Part shown: positions 37,206-45,952 of the stretch, piece by piece
Layout: each line of letters begins with the position of its first letter
Numbering within the stretch: position 1 is the stretch's first letter
Made by a program: the position numbers and the translations under genes
DNA from: Ruegeria lacuscaerulensis
GTDB taxonomy: Bacteria > Pseudomonadota > Alphaproteobacteria > Rhodobacterales > Rhodobacteraceae
Length of the DNA: 64,000 nucleotides
Assembly (NCBI RefSeq): GCF_013033355.1
Contig: NZ_WQDY01000014.1
Coordinates: 52,514-116,513 of the forward strand
Direction: 5' to 3'
The notes under the pieces: model-generated
Database searches by the model: none
The model's input: only the letters and a program-made list of their open reading frames with translations
Told to the model about the DNA's origin: nothing

Positions 37206-39140
37206 TTGGCTCTGAAACGGTGCTTCGCAGCGCTTTTCCTGATGCTGTTCAGTGCGACCATCGCTCTGGCGGACAAGCGGGTTGCGCTGATTATCGGCAA
37301 TTCCGACTACGTGTCGGTTAGCCCGTTGGACAATCCGATCAACGATGCCTCTGATCTCGCCATCGCTTTGGAGGGGTTGGGGTTCGAGGTGTTTCTGGGC
37401 ACCGACCTGACACGGGACGAGATGCTGTCGCTGGCGGAATCCTATGGCACGACTGCTGCGGATTCCGACGTATCGCTGCTGTTTTATGCCGGGCACGGGT
37501 TTCAGGTGAACGGGCGCAACTATTTGGTTCCTGTCGATGCGCAGATCACCAAGCCCGAAGACATCCCCGAGCAGACAATCCAGATGGAGGAATTCGTCAA
37601 CCGGATGGAACGCTCGGATGGCATCCGTCTGGTGTTTCTGGATGCCTGCCGCGACAACCCATTCGAAGGAACGGGTTTGGAGGTCGGCGGCGAGGGGTTG
37701 GCTCGGGTCGGCAGCGCGGCGGATTTCATGTTCGCCTATGCGACGCAGCCGGACAACGTGGCCTATGACGGCACCGGCCGGAACAGCTTTTTCACCGAGG
37801 CGCTGCTGAGCCATATCTATACGCCGGGTCAGGACATTTCGGACCTGATGATCTCGGTGCGTAAGGACGTGCTGGCTTCGACAGGGGGACGTCAGATTCC
37901 GTGGGACAACTCATCCCTGACGCGGCAGTTCCGGTTCGACAACAGCCCCGTGACTGCGTCCGAGGAGACGCTGCTGTGGCAGGTGGCCGCCAATGCGCAG
38001 GATGCGTCCCTGATGCAGCTCTATATGGATCGCTACCCGCAGGGCGCGCATGTGAATGAGGTCGTGGCCTTTCTGGATCGGGCCGGGCAGGGGCAGACAC
38101 TGACCCGCGCGGTAACGGTTGAGGACGCAGACGAACAGGCCGAACGTCTGTGGAAACTGGCTCAGCGCAGCCGGATGCGCCCTCTGCTGGAGTTCTACCT
38201 TGAGCAATATCCCGACGGCGCCCATGCGGCACAGGCGCAGCGTCTGATCGCATCCATCCCGCGCCCCGAGGACAGCACACCCGGCGGCATATGTGAACGT
38301 TTGGCTACCCACCCGCGCGACCGCACGGCCAGCATCCCCGGCGTGCCCTTCAGCCGTCTTCAGGAAAACGCCCTGACCGCCATTCAGGCGTGCAGCGCTG
38401 CAGCGGCGCAGACGCCAGACCTGTCCCACTACGTGGCCCTGCTGGCGCGGGCTACGATTGCGGCAGGGGATGTGGACCGAGCGGTGACGCTTTACAAGCA
38501 GGCAGCCGAAGCGGGGGACTTGAGGGCCATGGTTTCTCTGGCGCAATTGCACGAGGGCGGCACCGGTGTTCCGCAAGATCTGGCCGCTGCGCTTTCTCTG
38601 TATGAACAAGCCGCTCAAGGGGGCAGCTTTGATGCGATGATCAATCTTGCAGTGACACTGTTCGAGGGACAGATCGTCCCCAAGGACGAAGCGCGCGCCA
38701 TCGCGCTGTTGCAACAGGCTGCGGATGGTGGGTCAGCCAAGGCGACTTTCAATCTGGGCGTTCTGGCTCAGGATGGGATAGCAGGCACTCCGGATCAGGC
38801 GCTTGGCTATTTCCAGCGCGCCGCACGTGAAGGCGAATATCAGGGCTATCTGGCGGCGGCGATCCTGCTGGACGAAGGGCGCGGCGTGCCCCGCGATCCG
38901 CTCGAAGCCGCGCGTATGCTTCTGCGTGGTGCTGCCGAGGATGACGGAGCGATCGTGAACCAACTGTCGCTGGCCTCGGACCAGTGGACGCGCGAGACGT
39001 TGATGGAAGTGCAAAAGCTGCTGCAAAAGGCCGGCTACTACAACAGCACCATCGATGGGGTGCCGGGGCCGAATTTCATCTCGGCCCTGCAACAATGGCG
39101 CAGCGGCGGGTTCGATCCGATCATCCTGGCGGCGAACTGA
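37206..39140 (+). CDS. Exported caspase-like (metacaspase-type) protein with SEL1 repeats and a PG-binding-like C-terminus
   Basis: A signal peptide (MALKRCFAALFLMLFSATIALA) is followed by a C14 p20-like domain (about 24-250), with H97 in FYAGHGF and C148 in LDACRDNPF, so the catalytic dyad is present. SEL1-like helical repeats occupy about 410-590 (KQAAEAGDLRAMVSLAQLHEGG, then QAAQGGSFDAMINLA). The last 50 residues (KLLQKAGYYNSTIDGVPGP) resemble a peptidoglycan-binding_1 fold. The TTG start has GGAGAG upstream and begins exactly at the signal peptide. It follows tpsA by 19 bases, probably in one transcript. A periplasmic scaffold protease is plausible; its substrate is unknown. Confidence 0.88.
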   Translation: MALKRCFAALFLMLFSATIALADKRVALIIGNSDYVSVSPLDNPINDASDLAIALEGLGFEVFLGTDLTRDEMLSLAESYGTTAADSDVSLLFYAGHGFQVNGRNYLVPVDAQITKPEDIPEQTIQMEEFVNRMERSDGIRLVFLDACRDNPFEGTGLEVGGEGLARVGSAADFMFAYATQPDNVAYDGTGRNSFFTEALLSHIYTPGQDISDLMISVRKDVLASTGGRQIPWDNSSLTRQFRFDNSPVTASEETLLWQVAANAQDASLMQLYMDRYPQGAHVNEVVAFLDRAGQGQTLTRAVTVEDADEQAERLWKLAQRSRMRPLLEFYLEQYPDGAHAAQAQRLIASIPRPEDSTPGGICERLATHPRDRTASIPGVPFSRLQENALTAIQACSAAAAQTPDLSHYVALLARATIAAGDVDRAVTLYKQAAEAGDLRAMVSLAQLHEGGTGVPQDLAAALSLYEQAAQGGSFDAMINLAVTLFEGQIVPKDEARAIALLQQAADGGSAKATFNLGVLAQDGIAGTPDQALGYFQRAAREGEYQGYLAAAILLDEGRGVPRDPLEAARMLLRGAAEDDGAIVNQLSLASDQWTRETLMEVQKLLQKAGYYNSTIDGVPGPNFISALQQWRSGGFDPIILAAN

Positions 39141-39145
39141 CGCCT

Positions 39146-40201
39146 CTAGTTCACCGGCACAAATTCGATCCGGCGGTTGCGGCGTTTGCCCTCAGCCGTG
39201 TCGTTCGAGGTCACGGGGCGGCTTTCGCCATAGCCTACGGTCACAAGACGTTCCGGCGCGATCCCCTGATTTACCAGATAGGCGTTCACCGCCTGCGCCC
39301 GCCGTTCGCTGAGCACACGGTTGGCGGTGTCTGAGCCATCGCTGTCAGTATGCCCGCCGATCTCGATTGTTAGTTCCGGGCAGCGGTTCACGATGTCATG
39401 CAGGTTCGTCAGCAGTGGGATAGAGTCTTCGGACAAGCGCGCGCTGCCCGATGTGAAATAGATGTTTCCGGTGCGGGACAGGATCTCCATCCGACCTTCA
39501 CAGGCTTCGCGGTCCAGATTGCCCTTGGTCTCAAGCGCCGCAGCGCCGGGGGTGGTCGAGGCCGCGACCAGTCGCGGCGGCGTGCCTGCCTGCGCGCGGT
39601 CGAACACGAAGCCAAAGCTGACAAAACCGAAGGGCAGGATATCAACGCCCGCGGCCTCTTGAAGCTTGCCGCGGCCTTCTTCCAAGTTGAAATCGGGCAG
39701 GGCGATGGCAATCGGTGTGGTGTTGGCCACGGCCACGCGGTCGTTGTCGACCAGAGTGATCGCAACCTGCGCAACGCCGTCCTTGGTCACACCGTGTAGC
39801 GACAGAGAATAGGGAAGGTCGATGATCTTGTGCCGCGCCTGATGCAGGTCGACCAGTTTTTCGGGGGGAAGCTGGGCGGTGATGATGGCCTCAGGGTACT
39901 TGAAGGTTTCAAAGAACAAAAACCGCATCCGCACGTTGCGCAAGTCGATCTTGGTATCCACGCTGTCCATCTGCACCCGTATCTCGGCGGCACCATCGGG
40001 GCCGATCACGCCTGACAGGCTGGCGAAACCGCTGTTCTCTGCAACCGAGCTTTTCTTGACGGATAGAAATTGCAATTCCGAGGCGCCTGCATCCAACGTC
40101 CAGCCATGTTCAAACGGATCCGCGCTTTGCGCCCATGCTGCGTTAGACAGCAAAATGATGGCTACAGCACAAATGCTTCGCATCAAGTTTGAGCCTGGCA
40201 T
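39146..40201 (-). CDS. Exported YceI-like / OmpA-like fusion protein
   Basis: This 351-residue protein has a signal peptide (ending AWAQS near 26). The N-terminal half has a YceI-like beta-barrel pattern (WTLDAGASELQFLSVKK, VDTKIDLRNVRMRFLFFETFKYPEA). The C-terminal OmpA domain, from about 235, has IYFTSGSARLSEDS, EIGGHTDSDGSDTANRVLSERRA and KRRNRRIEF. YceI domains bind isoprenoids or other hydrophobic ligands, and OmpA domains bind peptidoglycan; combining them in one protein is unusual. The start has AGGAAGAGG seven bases upstream. It converges with the SEL1 caspase gene (5-base gap) and diverges from the second caspase gene. Confidence 0.88.
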   Translation of the reverse strand: MPGSNLMRSICAVAIILLSNAAWAQSADPFEHGWTLDAGASELQFLSVKKSSVAENSGFASLSGVIGPDGAAEIRVQMDSVDTKIDLRNVRMRFLFFETFKYPEAIITAQLPPEKLVDLHQARHKIIDLPYSLSLHGVTKDGVAQVAITLVDNDRVAVANTTPIAIALPDFNLEEGRGKLQEAAGVDILPFGFVSFGFVFDRAQAGTPPRLVAASTTPGAAALETKGNLDREACEGRMEILSRTGNIYFTSGSARLSEDSIPLLTNLHDIVNRCPELTIEIGGHTDSDGSDTANRVLSERRAQAVNAYLVNQGIAPERLVTVGYGESRPVTSNDTAEGKRRNRRIEFVPVN

Positions 40202-40351
40202 GTGTGAACCTCTTCCTATGCTTGCTGGTCAATTCGGGATATGTCAGGCGATGGCCACAATAAAGTCAAATGACATATTTAAATATAATCAGGCTTACGT
40301 GATGCCATGGCGTCACGGGCGTGATAAAGGACCCGAAACAAAGGACCCGAC

Positions 40352-41815
40352 GTGCTTCGCATTTTTTACTTTCTGATTGCGATGATTTCGATCTCGTGGG
40401 CCGCGCCGGCGATGGCCGAGCCGCGGATCGCATTGGTTATTGGCAATTCGGCTTATGCGTCGGTGTCGCCATTGGACAATCCGGTTAATGACGCCACGCT
40501 GATCTCGGCAAAACTTAAGGGCCTTGGGTTCGACGTTCGCAATTTGACTGACAGCACGCAGATCGAGATGAAGCGCGCCATTGCCCAGTTTGGTCGCGAT
40601 CTGCGGCAGGGTGGCGAGGATGCGGTTGGGTTGTTCTACTATGCGGGCCACGGGGTGCAGTCCTTTGGATCGAACTATTTGCTGCCTGTCGATATCTCGC
40701 TTAGCGACCCCGCTGATCTGGATTTGATGGCGGTCGAGGCGCGTTCGGTCCTGCACCAGATGGCCTCGGCGCATAACAAGACCAATATCGTCATTCTGGA
40801 TGCCTGCCGGAACAACCCGTTCGAAAATCTGGCCGATATGGATGACAACGGCCTGGCCGAGATGAAAGCCCCCACAGGCACATTTCTAGCCTATGCTACC
40901 GATCCCGGCGGCGTCGCACTGGATGGTGAGAAGGGTAACAGCCCGTTTACGTTGAGCTTGGCCGAACACATTGAAACGCCGGGAATGGCTATCGAGCACT
41001 TGTTCAAGAAAGTCCGCGTGGATGTTCTGGATCAGACCCGAGGGTTGCAAACGCCTTGGGATACCTCGTCCCTGACACAGGATTTTGCCTTCTCATCGCA
41101 GGTTCAGACGCCCACCGTCCAGACCCGAAGCGAAGAGGAGCTTTGGCAGGAGGCAACGACTTCGCGTGATCCGGTTCAGATCATGCTGTTTATGCGCGCC
41201 TATCCAGACAGCGCTTATGCTGCCGAAGCAAGCGATCTTTTGCAGACTGTTCTAGCCGAATCCTTTGGAACCGCGCCGCAACCCAAAGTGCCGGAGCAAA
41301 CGGTGATCGAAGCAAATGAAACCGAACGCCTGATGTACGAACTGGCGTTGGCTGATGACACAGTCCACGCATATGAGGTCTATCTGCAAAGTTTCCCTGA
41401 AGGGGTGTTCTCGGGCAAAGCAGCCGAACGTTTGGCTGCCTTGAAATACGGTGAGGAAACCGTGACCCGTAAGACTGAGGCGGATGGTGAGTTGTCAGAA
41501 ACAGGACCACCGGGCAACACCCCGATGACGCTCGATTCTGTACTGGATTTCGGCAACGACCATGTGCGCGGGCAAACGATTAACCAACTGGTGGCAGGCG
41601 CGCCACTGTTCCCTCCGATCGAGGGTTTGCCGGATGAGTTGTGGAAAGACCAGTCCTGTTCGAATTGCCACCAGTGGACGCCCGAGGACCTGTGCAATCA
41701 GGCCCAGACCTATGTCAACCGCCCCGAAGCCGGGAATGTCGCCAAGCAACACCCCTTTGGCGGCGGTTTGAAAGTCAACCTGCGCCGTTGGGCATTGGGC
41801 GGATGTCAGGGCTAA
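40352..41815 (+). CDS. Exported caspase-like protein with C-terminal CxxCH motif
   Basis: The GTG start follows AAAGGACCCGAC and leads directly into a signal peptide (ending APAMA). The C14 p20-like domain has H100 in YYAGHGVQ and C152 in LDACRNNPF. A helical linker with two repeat-like segments (EEELWQEATTSRDPVQIMLFMRAYPD and a later AYEVYLQSFPEGVFSGKAAERL) follows. The last 70 residues hold CSNCH at 436-440 plus two further cysteines (DLC and the near-terminal GGCQG). In an exported protein CxxCH is the haem c attachment motif, so this may be a haem-bearing or zinc-bearing caspase. It converges with a lipoprotein operon. Confidence 0.86.
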   Translation: MLRIFYFLIAMISISWAAPAMAEPRIALVIGNSAYASVSPLDNPVNDATLISAKLKGLGFDVRNLTDSTQIEMKRAIAQFGRDLRQGGEDAVGLFYYAGHGVQSFGSNYLLPVDISLSDPADLDLMAVEARSVLHQMASAHNKTNIVILDACRNNPFENLADMDDNGLAEMKAPTGTFLAYATDPGGVALDGEKGNSPFTLSLAEHIETPGMAIEHLFKKVRVDVLDQTRGLQTPWDTSSLTQDFAFSSQVQTPTVQTRSEEELWQEATTSRDPVQIMLFMRAYPDSAYAAEASDLLQTVLAESFGTAPQPKVPEQTVIEANETERLMYELALADDTVHAYEVYLQSFPEGVFSGKAAERLAALKYGEETVTRKTEADGELSETGPPGNTPMTLDSVLDFGNDHVRGQTINQLVAGAPLFPPIEGLPDELWKDQSCSNCHQWTPEDLCNQAQTYVNRPEAGNVAKQHPFGGGLKVNLRRWALGGCQG

Positions 41816-41819
41816 ACGT

Positions 41820-42224
41820 TTAACCCGACAGTTTAGCTAAATCGGCGCTGAGTGCGCGCGCGTCCGAGATGCTTTTTTGCAGGGCCGTCAGTCTGGCTTC
41901 TGGCGTAGCCCCCCCAGGCGTGTCGTTCAAAACACGGTCGATGCGAGCCGCCGTTGCTGCGTCGCCTCCGCCAGTCGCGTCGCGTTGTTGTAGAATTTTG
42001 AGCTTGAGCTTGGCCAGTTCAGATTCCGACGATCGAATTTGCGCAGCAAGCGCATCATTTCGTGCCTGCGCCGTGGCCACATCCCCCTCGGCTGCGGTGA
42101 TACGATCGTCGTAGGCACCGGTAGTAATTCCAGAAACACCGGCGAAGAAACCACCGTCTGCAGGATCAGTCGTGGTTTGGCACGCGGTAAGAAACAGGCA
42201 GGCTAGGGCGGCAAAGCGGATCAT
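41820..42224 (-). CDS. Small coiled-coil lipoprotein
   Basis: A 134-residue lipoprotein precursor: MIRFAALACLFLTAC has a lipobox with Cys15 as the lipidation site. The mature part is helical and Ala/Asp rich, with coiled-coil stretches (AAEGDVATAQARNDALAAQIRSSESELAKLKLKIL). ATG 42224 is preferred over a GTG 15 bases upstream because AAGGG stands seven bases before it. It lies eleven bases downstream of the glycine-zipper lipoprotein gene in the same direction. I recognise no family. It is probably an outer-membrane partner of that lipoprotein or of the caspase encoded at the head of the operon. Confidence 0.75.
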   Translation of the reverse strand: MIRFAALACLFLTACQTTTDPADGGFFAGVSGITTGAYDDRITAAEGDVATAQARNDALAAQIRSSESELAKLKLKILQQRDATGGGDAATAARIDRVLNDTPGGATPEARLTALQKSISDARALSADLAKLSG

Positions 42225-42235
42225 TCGTGCACCCT

Positions 42236-42937
42236 TCACAACGACGACGCCAGATCACTGGCGATCCCGCGCATCTGAGTGATCTGGTTCGACAAAGCCG
42301 TAAGATCCGCATCTATTGGTGAAGTTGTCTGTCCGCGGGCAATTGTAAGAGAGCGGGCCTCGGTGAATTCGGCCTGTCGTTTGGCGGCACCGTCAATGGC
42401 CAGTTCCATCTGGGTCAAGTTTACGTTGGCTTCGACAAGTTCTCTTTCGATCTGCGATGGGTCGGCCGTGCCTGCGGCGATGCTTGCGTTCAGTGCATCC
42501 AGTTCGGCTTTCTGTGCAGCCAGAACCTGGTTCATAACGGTTAGTGTCGTCTGCATTTCAGTTGTGTTGCGATCCAGGTCTTTCTTGATCTGTCGCAAAC
42601 GTGCCTCGCGCCCTGCATAGCTGCGCTGGACGAAGGCGACGTAAGTCCCTGCTAAAGCCCCGGCGCCAAAACCGATCGAGATGCCTGTGCCCACATCATC
42701 ACTACCACCCAGGCCAAAGCCGATCCCTCCGCCTACCGCGCCTCCGGCGACTGCGCCCTGTAGGATCGTTTTTTGCATGGCTGCGGCCTGTTTGACCAAA
42801 TCAGCCTCGGCTTGTGTCATGCCCGAGGGGGTGGTTGCTGGAGCCGACGTCTGAGTGCTGTCGCCACAGGCCGCCAGGACTAAGGTCGCAACAACAAGGC
42901 TTGCAGCTATTCGGGAGGGATAAGATCGGCCAGCCAT
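42236..42937 (-). CDS. Glycine-zipper coiled-coil lipoprotein
   Basis: A 233-residue lipoprotein precursor with lipobox LAAC (Cys24). Residues about 60-100 form a glycine-zipper region (GAVAGGAVGGGIGFGLGG, then GISIGFGAGALAGTYVAF), likely to insert in or pack against a membrane. A coiled-coil domain (about 110-230, rich in LDALNASIAAG-type helices) follows. Glycine-zipper lipoproteins often form oligomeric channels or stress-related assemblies. The gene starts inside the last 31 bases of the third caspase gene, with AAGGAAG upstream, so the two are co-translated. Confidence 0.8.
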   Translation of the reverse strand: MAGRSYPSRIAASLVVATLVLAACGDSTQTSAPATTPSGMTQAEADLVKQAAAMQKTILQGAVAGGAVGGGIGFGLGGSDDVGTGISIGFGAGALAGTYVAFVQRSYAGREARLRQIKKDLDRNTTEMQTTLTVMNQVLAAQKAELDALNASIAAGTADPSQIERELVEANVNLTQMELAIDGAAKRQAEFTEARSLTIARGQTTSPIDADLTALSNQITQMRGIASDLASSL

Positions 42938-44466
42938 TGGTAACTTCCTTTTCTGCTATCATCTGCTTGCGATACATGCCGCAGGAACAAGCTCGCGTCC
43001 TGCGTCAGTTGCGCATTGGCAAAATCGAGATCACGTGACCCTGATGCGGCATTGACAATCGAAGCATCAATGTCAGGTGGAAAAAAAATAACAGCGCGGG
43101 CCAGTACCTCATCATAATAACTGCGGCTCTGGTCCAGACGGCGCAGGATAATCCCGCGCGACCGGTAGATGTCGTAGATATCACTGCGTGCCTGTTGCAA
43201 AACCGGCAATGCGTCTGCATTTGAACGGGCGATGTCTTCTATTTGCTTCAAAGCATCTTCGGCAATGGTCAGTGTGCGCTCGACGCTGCGAAGGGCTATA
43301 ATGTCGGTGCGCAGCCTTTGCATCGTTGTGACCGCCAGATACACCGAAACCTGTGCCGCGTCTTCAAATAGCCGCTCCGGCGTGGCTGTTTCCGCAGCTG
43401 GCAAACCCCTCCTATAGCTGTCCAGTGCAGGGCCAAGGTCAGAAGACTGCGGTTCTTTGAGATGCCCCAATGCCATCAAGGCGGTCGCAAGCTTCTGAGG
43501 ATCGGCCTGTGTGAATGTGGCACTGACCGGTGTCAGCGGAGTCGCCGCCGGCGTTTCAAGGGATGCCAGCTGTTCTCGGGCAAATGTGGCAAACAACCCA
43601 TCGGGATAGGTTTTCAAGTAAGTTTTGAATTCCCGGCTGTCCGAACTGGAAGAGATACGTCTCCAATGTTCCAGATCGGCAGTGATTTCGTCTTTGGGCG
43701 AACTGTTGGGCAGGCCGGGTGCAAAACTGTGTTCGTCCAGCACAGATTCCTCGACCCAAGGGATCTGGCGCCCATCGGTTTCCAAAACCACTTGCTGGCG
43801 GACACGACCCAACATCAGTCGAACGTCCAGGTCCGGCGTCGCAATATGGTCCAGTAGCCCATTGGTGAAAACGCTGTTCTTTCCTTGCCCGTCATACGCC
43901 ACGTTTCCTGGGTCTGTCGCGTAGGCTATCAACAAACCCGCTCCGCCACGCATTCTGACAAGGCCATGTTCGACGAGGCCCTTGTCGGAAAACGGATTGT
44001 TACGGCAGGCATCCAAAAGCAGGACGCCGACATCGGGCCCGGCCTTGGTCATAACGTCTCGCACTCGGTCCAAGGTGATCGAACTGCGTTTAAGTGCCTG
44101 CAGGCTATTTCCGTTGAAATCGGTTCCGATCAGATAATTTGCTCCGCCGATCTGTACCCCATGCCCGGCATAGAAGAACACGGCCATCTTAGCGCCTTTT
44201 GAGATAGCACCAAACTTGTCTACCGCCTCTTGCATGGTTCGTGCGTTTTGGTTTGTGGCCTGAATGACCGTGAAACCAAGCTCTTGCAACGTATTGCCCA
44301 AAGCTTCGACATCGTTGCCGGGATTTCGCAGTGACATTTCCTGCGTGGCATAGTCCGAATTGCCAATCAATAATGCGACGCGATCGGCTGCGTAGGATTG
44401 TGCCGCACTCAAAGCCAAACACAGTAGAATGATGGGTGTTCCGATGGTCATGCGGGTCTGGCACAT
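42907..44466 (-). CDS. Exported caspase-like protein, third copy
   Basis: A signal peptide (about 1-26, ending QSYA) precedes a C14 p20-like domain with H102 in FYAGHGVQ and C154 in LDACRNNPF. A short repeat-like segment (HWRRISSSSDSREFKTYLKTYPDGLF, about 260-300) follows, then a helical C-terminus (about 340-519). The start chosen is ATG 44466. An upstream in-frame TTG would add 12 residues before the signal peptide without support. It heads a minus-strand operon with two lipoprotein genes. The proximal fold and the X-YP-DG-FA repeat are shared with the other two caspases, so the three are paralogues with different C-termini. Confidence 0.87.
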   Translation of the reverse strand: MCQTRMTIGTPIILLCLALSAAQSYAADRVALLIGNSDYATQEMSLRNPGNDVEALGNTLQELGFTVIQATNQNARTMQEAVDKFGAISKGAKMAVFFYAGHGVQIGGANYLIGTDFNGNSLQALKRSSITLDRVRDVMTKAGPDVGVLLLDACRNNPFSDKGLVEHGLVRMRGGAGLLIAYATDPGNVAYDGQGKNSVFTNGLLDHIATPDLDVRLMLGRVRQQVVLETDGRQIPWVEESVLDEHSFAPGLPNSSPKDEITADLEHWRRISSSSDSREFKTYLKTYPDGLFATFAREQLASLETPAATPLTPVSATFTQADPQKLATALMALGHLKEPQSSDLGPALDSYRRGLPAAETATPERLFEDAAQVSVYLAVTTMQRLRTDIIALRSVERTLTIAEDALKQIEDIARSNADALPVLQQARSDIYDIYRSRGIILRRLDQSRSYYDEVLARAVIFFPPDIDASIVNAASGSRDLDFANAQLTQDASLFLRHVSQADDSRKGSYQWLADLIPPE

Positions 44467-44775
44467 GATTTCACGATAGCCCAACAGATGAACAGATAAC
44501 AATCTGATTTGGGACGCTCAGTCGCCGGGGTTCGGTCAGGCGTTTTTGTCCGGGCAGTGTTTGTTGAGAGCAGCCGAGAGAGTTCGCTGAAAGCCGTGCG
44601 TCAATAATATGCGCGCGTCCTGTTGCATCCTGTGTTGTTGCATCATTGTATTGGCCGGCATTCAGGGCTGTAGCGGCAGGTTTGCAAAACATAGACTATG
44701 TCGACTTGTACAGACATTGATCCTGCAGAAAAGTTACGTTCTCCGATAGTAGTGTTAGGAACCACTATCCAGTCC
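44467..44775. other. Intergenic stretch without a recognised gene
   Basis: About 310 bases between the third caspase gene and the LysR gene, both on the minus strand. It should contain the promoter of the caspase-lipoprotein operon and the 3' end of the LysR transcript. I see no convincing hairpin terminator, RNA gene or conserved open frame. Confidence 0.6.
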
Positions 44776-45666
44776 TTAGTCGGTTTCTGGAGCGAGGGCA
44801 TTGTAGATTTTCTGACCTTCTTCGGATTGAAAAAAACCCTTGCGACCCAAAAGCCAATATCCACTGGAGGAGGTAGCCTCGTACTGGGAAAGTTGAACAA
44901 GACTGCCGGCGTTCAGGTGGCCTTGTAAAACGCCGTGCCATCCCAGTGCGATCCCTGATCCTGCCAGCGCCAAATGTAGCGCCATACCATGATCGTTTAC
45001 GATGATCCGGTTGTCCAAGAAGTTCCAGTTCTCGGAACTGGCCCCAAGCCAGGATTGCCAGTCTAACCAGCGGTGCTCAGTGTCTTCCAGTTCGATGAAG
45101 GGAACGCCTCCGGTTTCAACCCGGTCCTTCAATTTAAGAATCTGCCGGGCGACGCTGGGCGACGCGACCGGGAAAACACGTTCCCGGATCAACAGGCGGG
45201 ACTCGAACCCGGGCCAGTATCCGTCTCCGAATGCAATCCAGCAATTTGCCTCTTCTCGAAACAAGTCAGCATCCGTTACTAGCGTTACGACTTTGGTGCG
45301 CACGTTTAGGTGTTTGGAAAGTGCCGGTAGGCGGGGTGACACCCAATGCGCGGCGACACCGGCATATGTTGCGATCGTCCAGACCTGCTTTTGATCGGCA
45401 CGTCGAATCCGGGCCGATGTCTCACGGATTCCATCAAAAGCTCGTGAAACCGAGTGAAACAAATCATGCGCTGGCGGTGTGGGCTCAAGCTTGCCGTTTT
45501 TTCGCAGGAAAAGACGAGTCCCCAAGTCTTCTTCTAACTGTTTGATTTGATAACTTATTGCTGGCTGTTGGACGTTCAGGGCATCGGCGGCCCTAGTAAA
45601 GTTGCCCAGAATGTAGACTTCTTCGAAGGCGCGCAGGCCCTTGAGTGTCGGTGTACGTCGTGACAT
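44776..45666 (-). CDS. LysR-family transcriptional regulator (GcvA-like)
   Basis: A 296-residue LTTR: the winged helix-turn-helix is at about 8-65 (LKGLRAFEEVYILGNFTRAADALNVQQPAISYQIKQLEEDLG as landmark), with an effector-binding domain from about 95. Within it, ATYAGVAAHWVSPRLPALSKHLN and ALHLALAGSGIALGWHGVL are typical of the GcvA/AmpR branch. It is transcribed away from the acyl-CoA ligase gene. LTTRs often control the divergent operon in response to a pathway metabolite, so it is a candidate regulator of the DMSP/acrylate-type genes, comparable in position to LysR regulators of ddd genes in other bacteria. The ligand is unknown. Confidence 0.88.
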   Translation of the reverse strand: MSRRTPTLKGLRAFEEVYILGNFTRAADALNVQQPAISYQIKQLEEDLGTRLFLRKNGKLEPTPPAHDLFHSVSRAFDGIRETSARIRRADQKQVWTIATYAGVAAHWVSPRLPALSKHLNVRTKVVTLVTDADLFREEANCWIAFGDGYWPGFESRLLIRERVFPVASPSVARQILKLKDRVETGGVPFIELEDTEHRWLDWQSWLGASSENWNFLDNRIIVNDHGMALHLALAGSGIALGWHGVLQGHLNAGSLVQLSQYEATSSSGYWLLGRKGFFQSEEGQKIYNALAPETD

Positions 45667-45952
45667 TGAAAAATTCGATACCCCTTAAAAATTTTTCCAT
45701 ATTTTACAGAATCCGCATTCTAATTAAACAACGCGGACCAGAAATTAGTCAGACAGAAAAAGATACAATGCGCCAGAAGTGATCCGGGTTGGTTTCCAAA
45801 AAGTTAACTACGTCTTCTCGTGGCGTGTGGTGGCTTGACGGGTTCCTGTTTCGGCGCTGACAGTGCCATTGAGCTTTCTTCCTGAACGTTCTGAGCCGCC
45901 AACAGTTGGTGGCAAACTAAAAAACTGATCTGGTCGTTTGGGAGGAAAGGCC
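45667..45952. promoter_or_regulatory. Divergent LysR / acyl-CoA ligase intergenic region
   Basis: The region between lysR (minus) and the ligase gene (plus) is AT-rich near the regulator, including CTTAAAAATTTTTCC. A strong GGGAGGAAAGG site precedes the ligase ATG. LTTR binding sites of the T-N11-A type are expected here, but none stands out clearly enough to place. Confidence 0.45.

Noticed and set aside
40326..40350. Direct repeat AAAGGACCCGA twice, 14 bases apart, before the second caspase gene
   Set aside because: The second copy is simply the ribosome binding region. The repeat is too short to call an operator.
44698..44928. 76-codon plus-strand frame opposite the lysR 3' end
   Set aside because: It overlaps a clear LysR gene and has no ribosome binding site or known domain.
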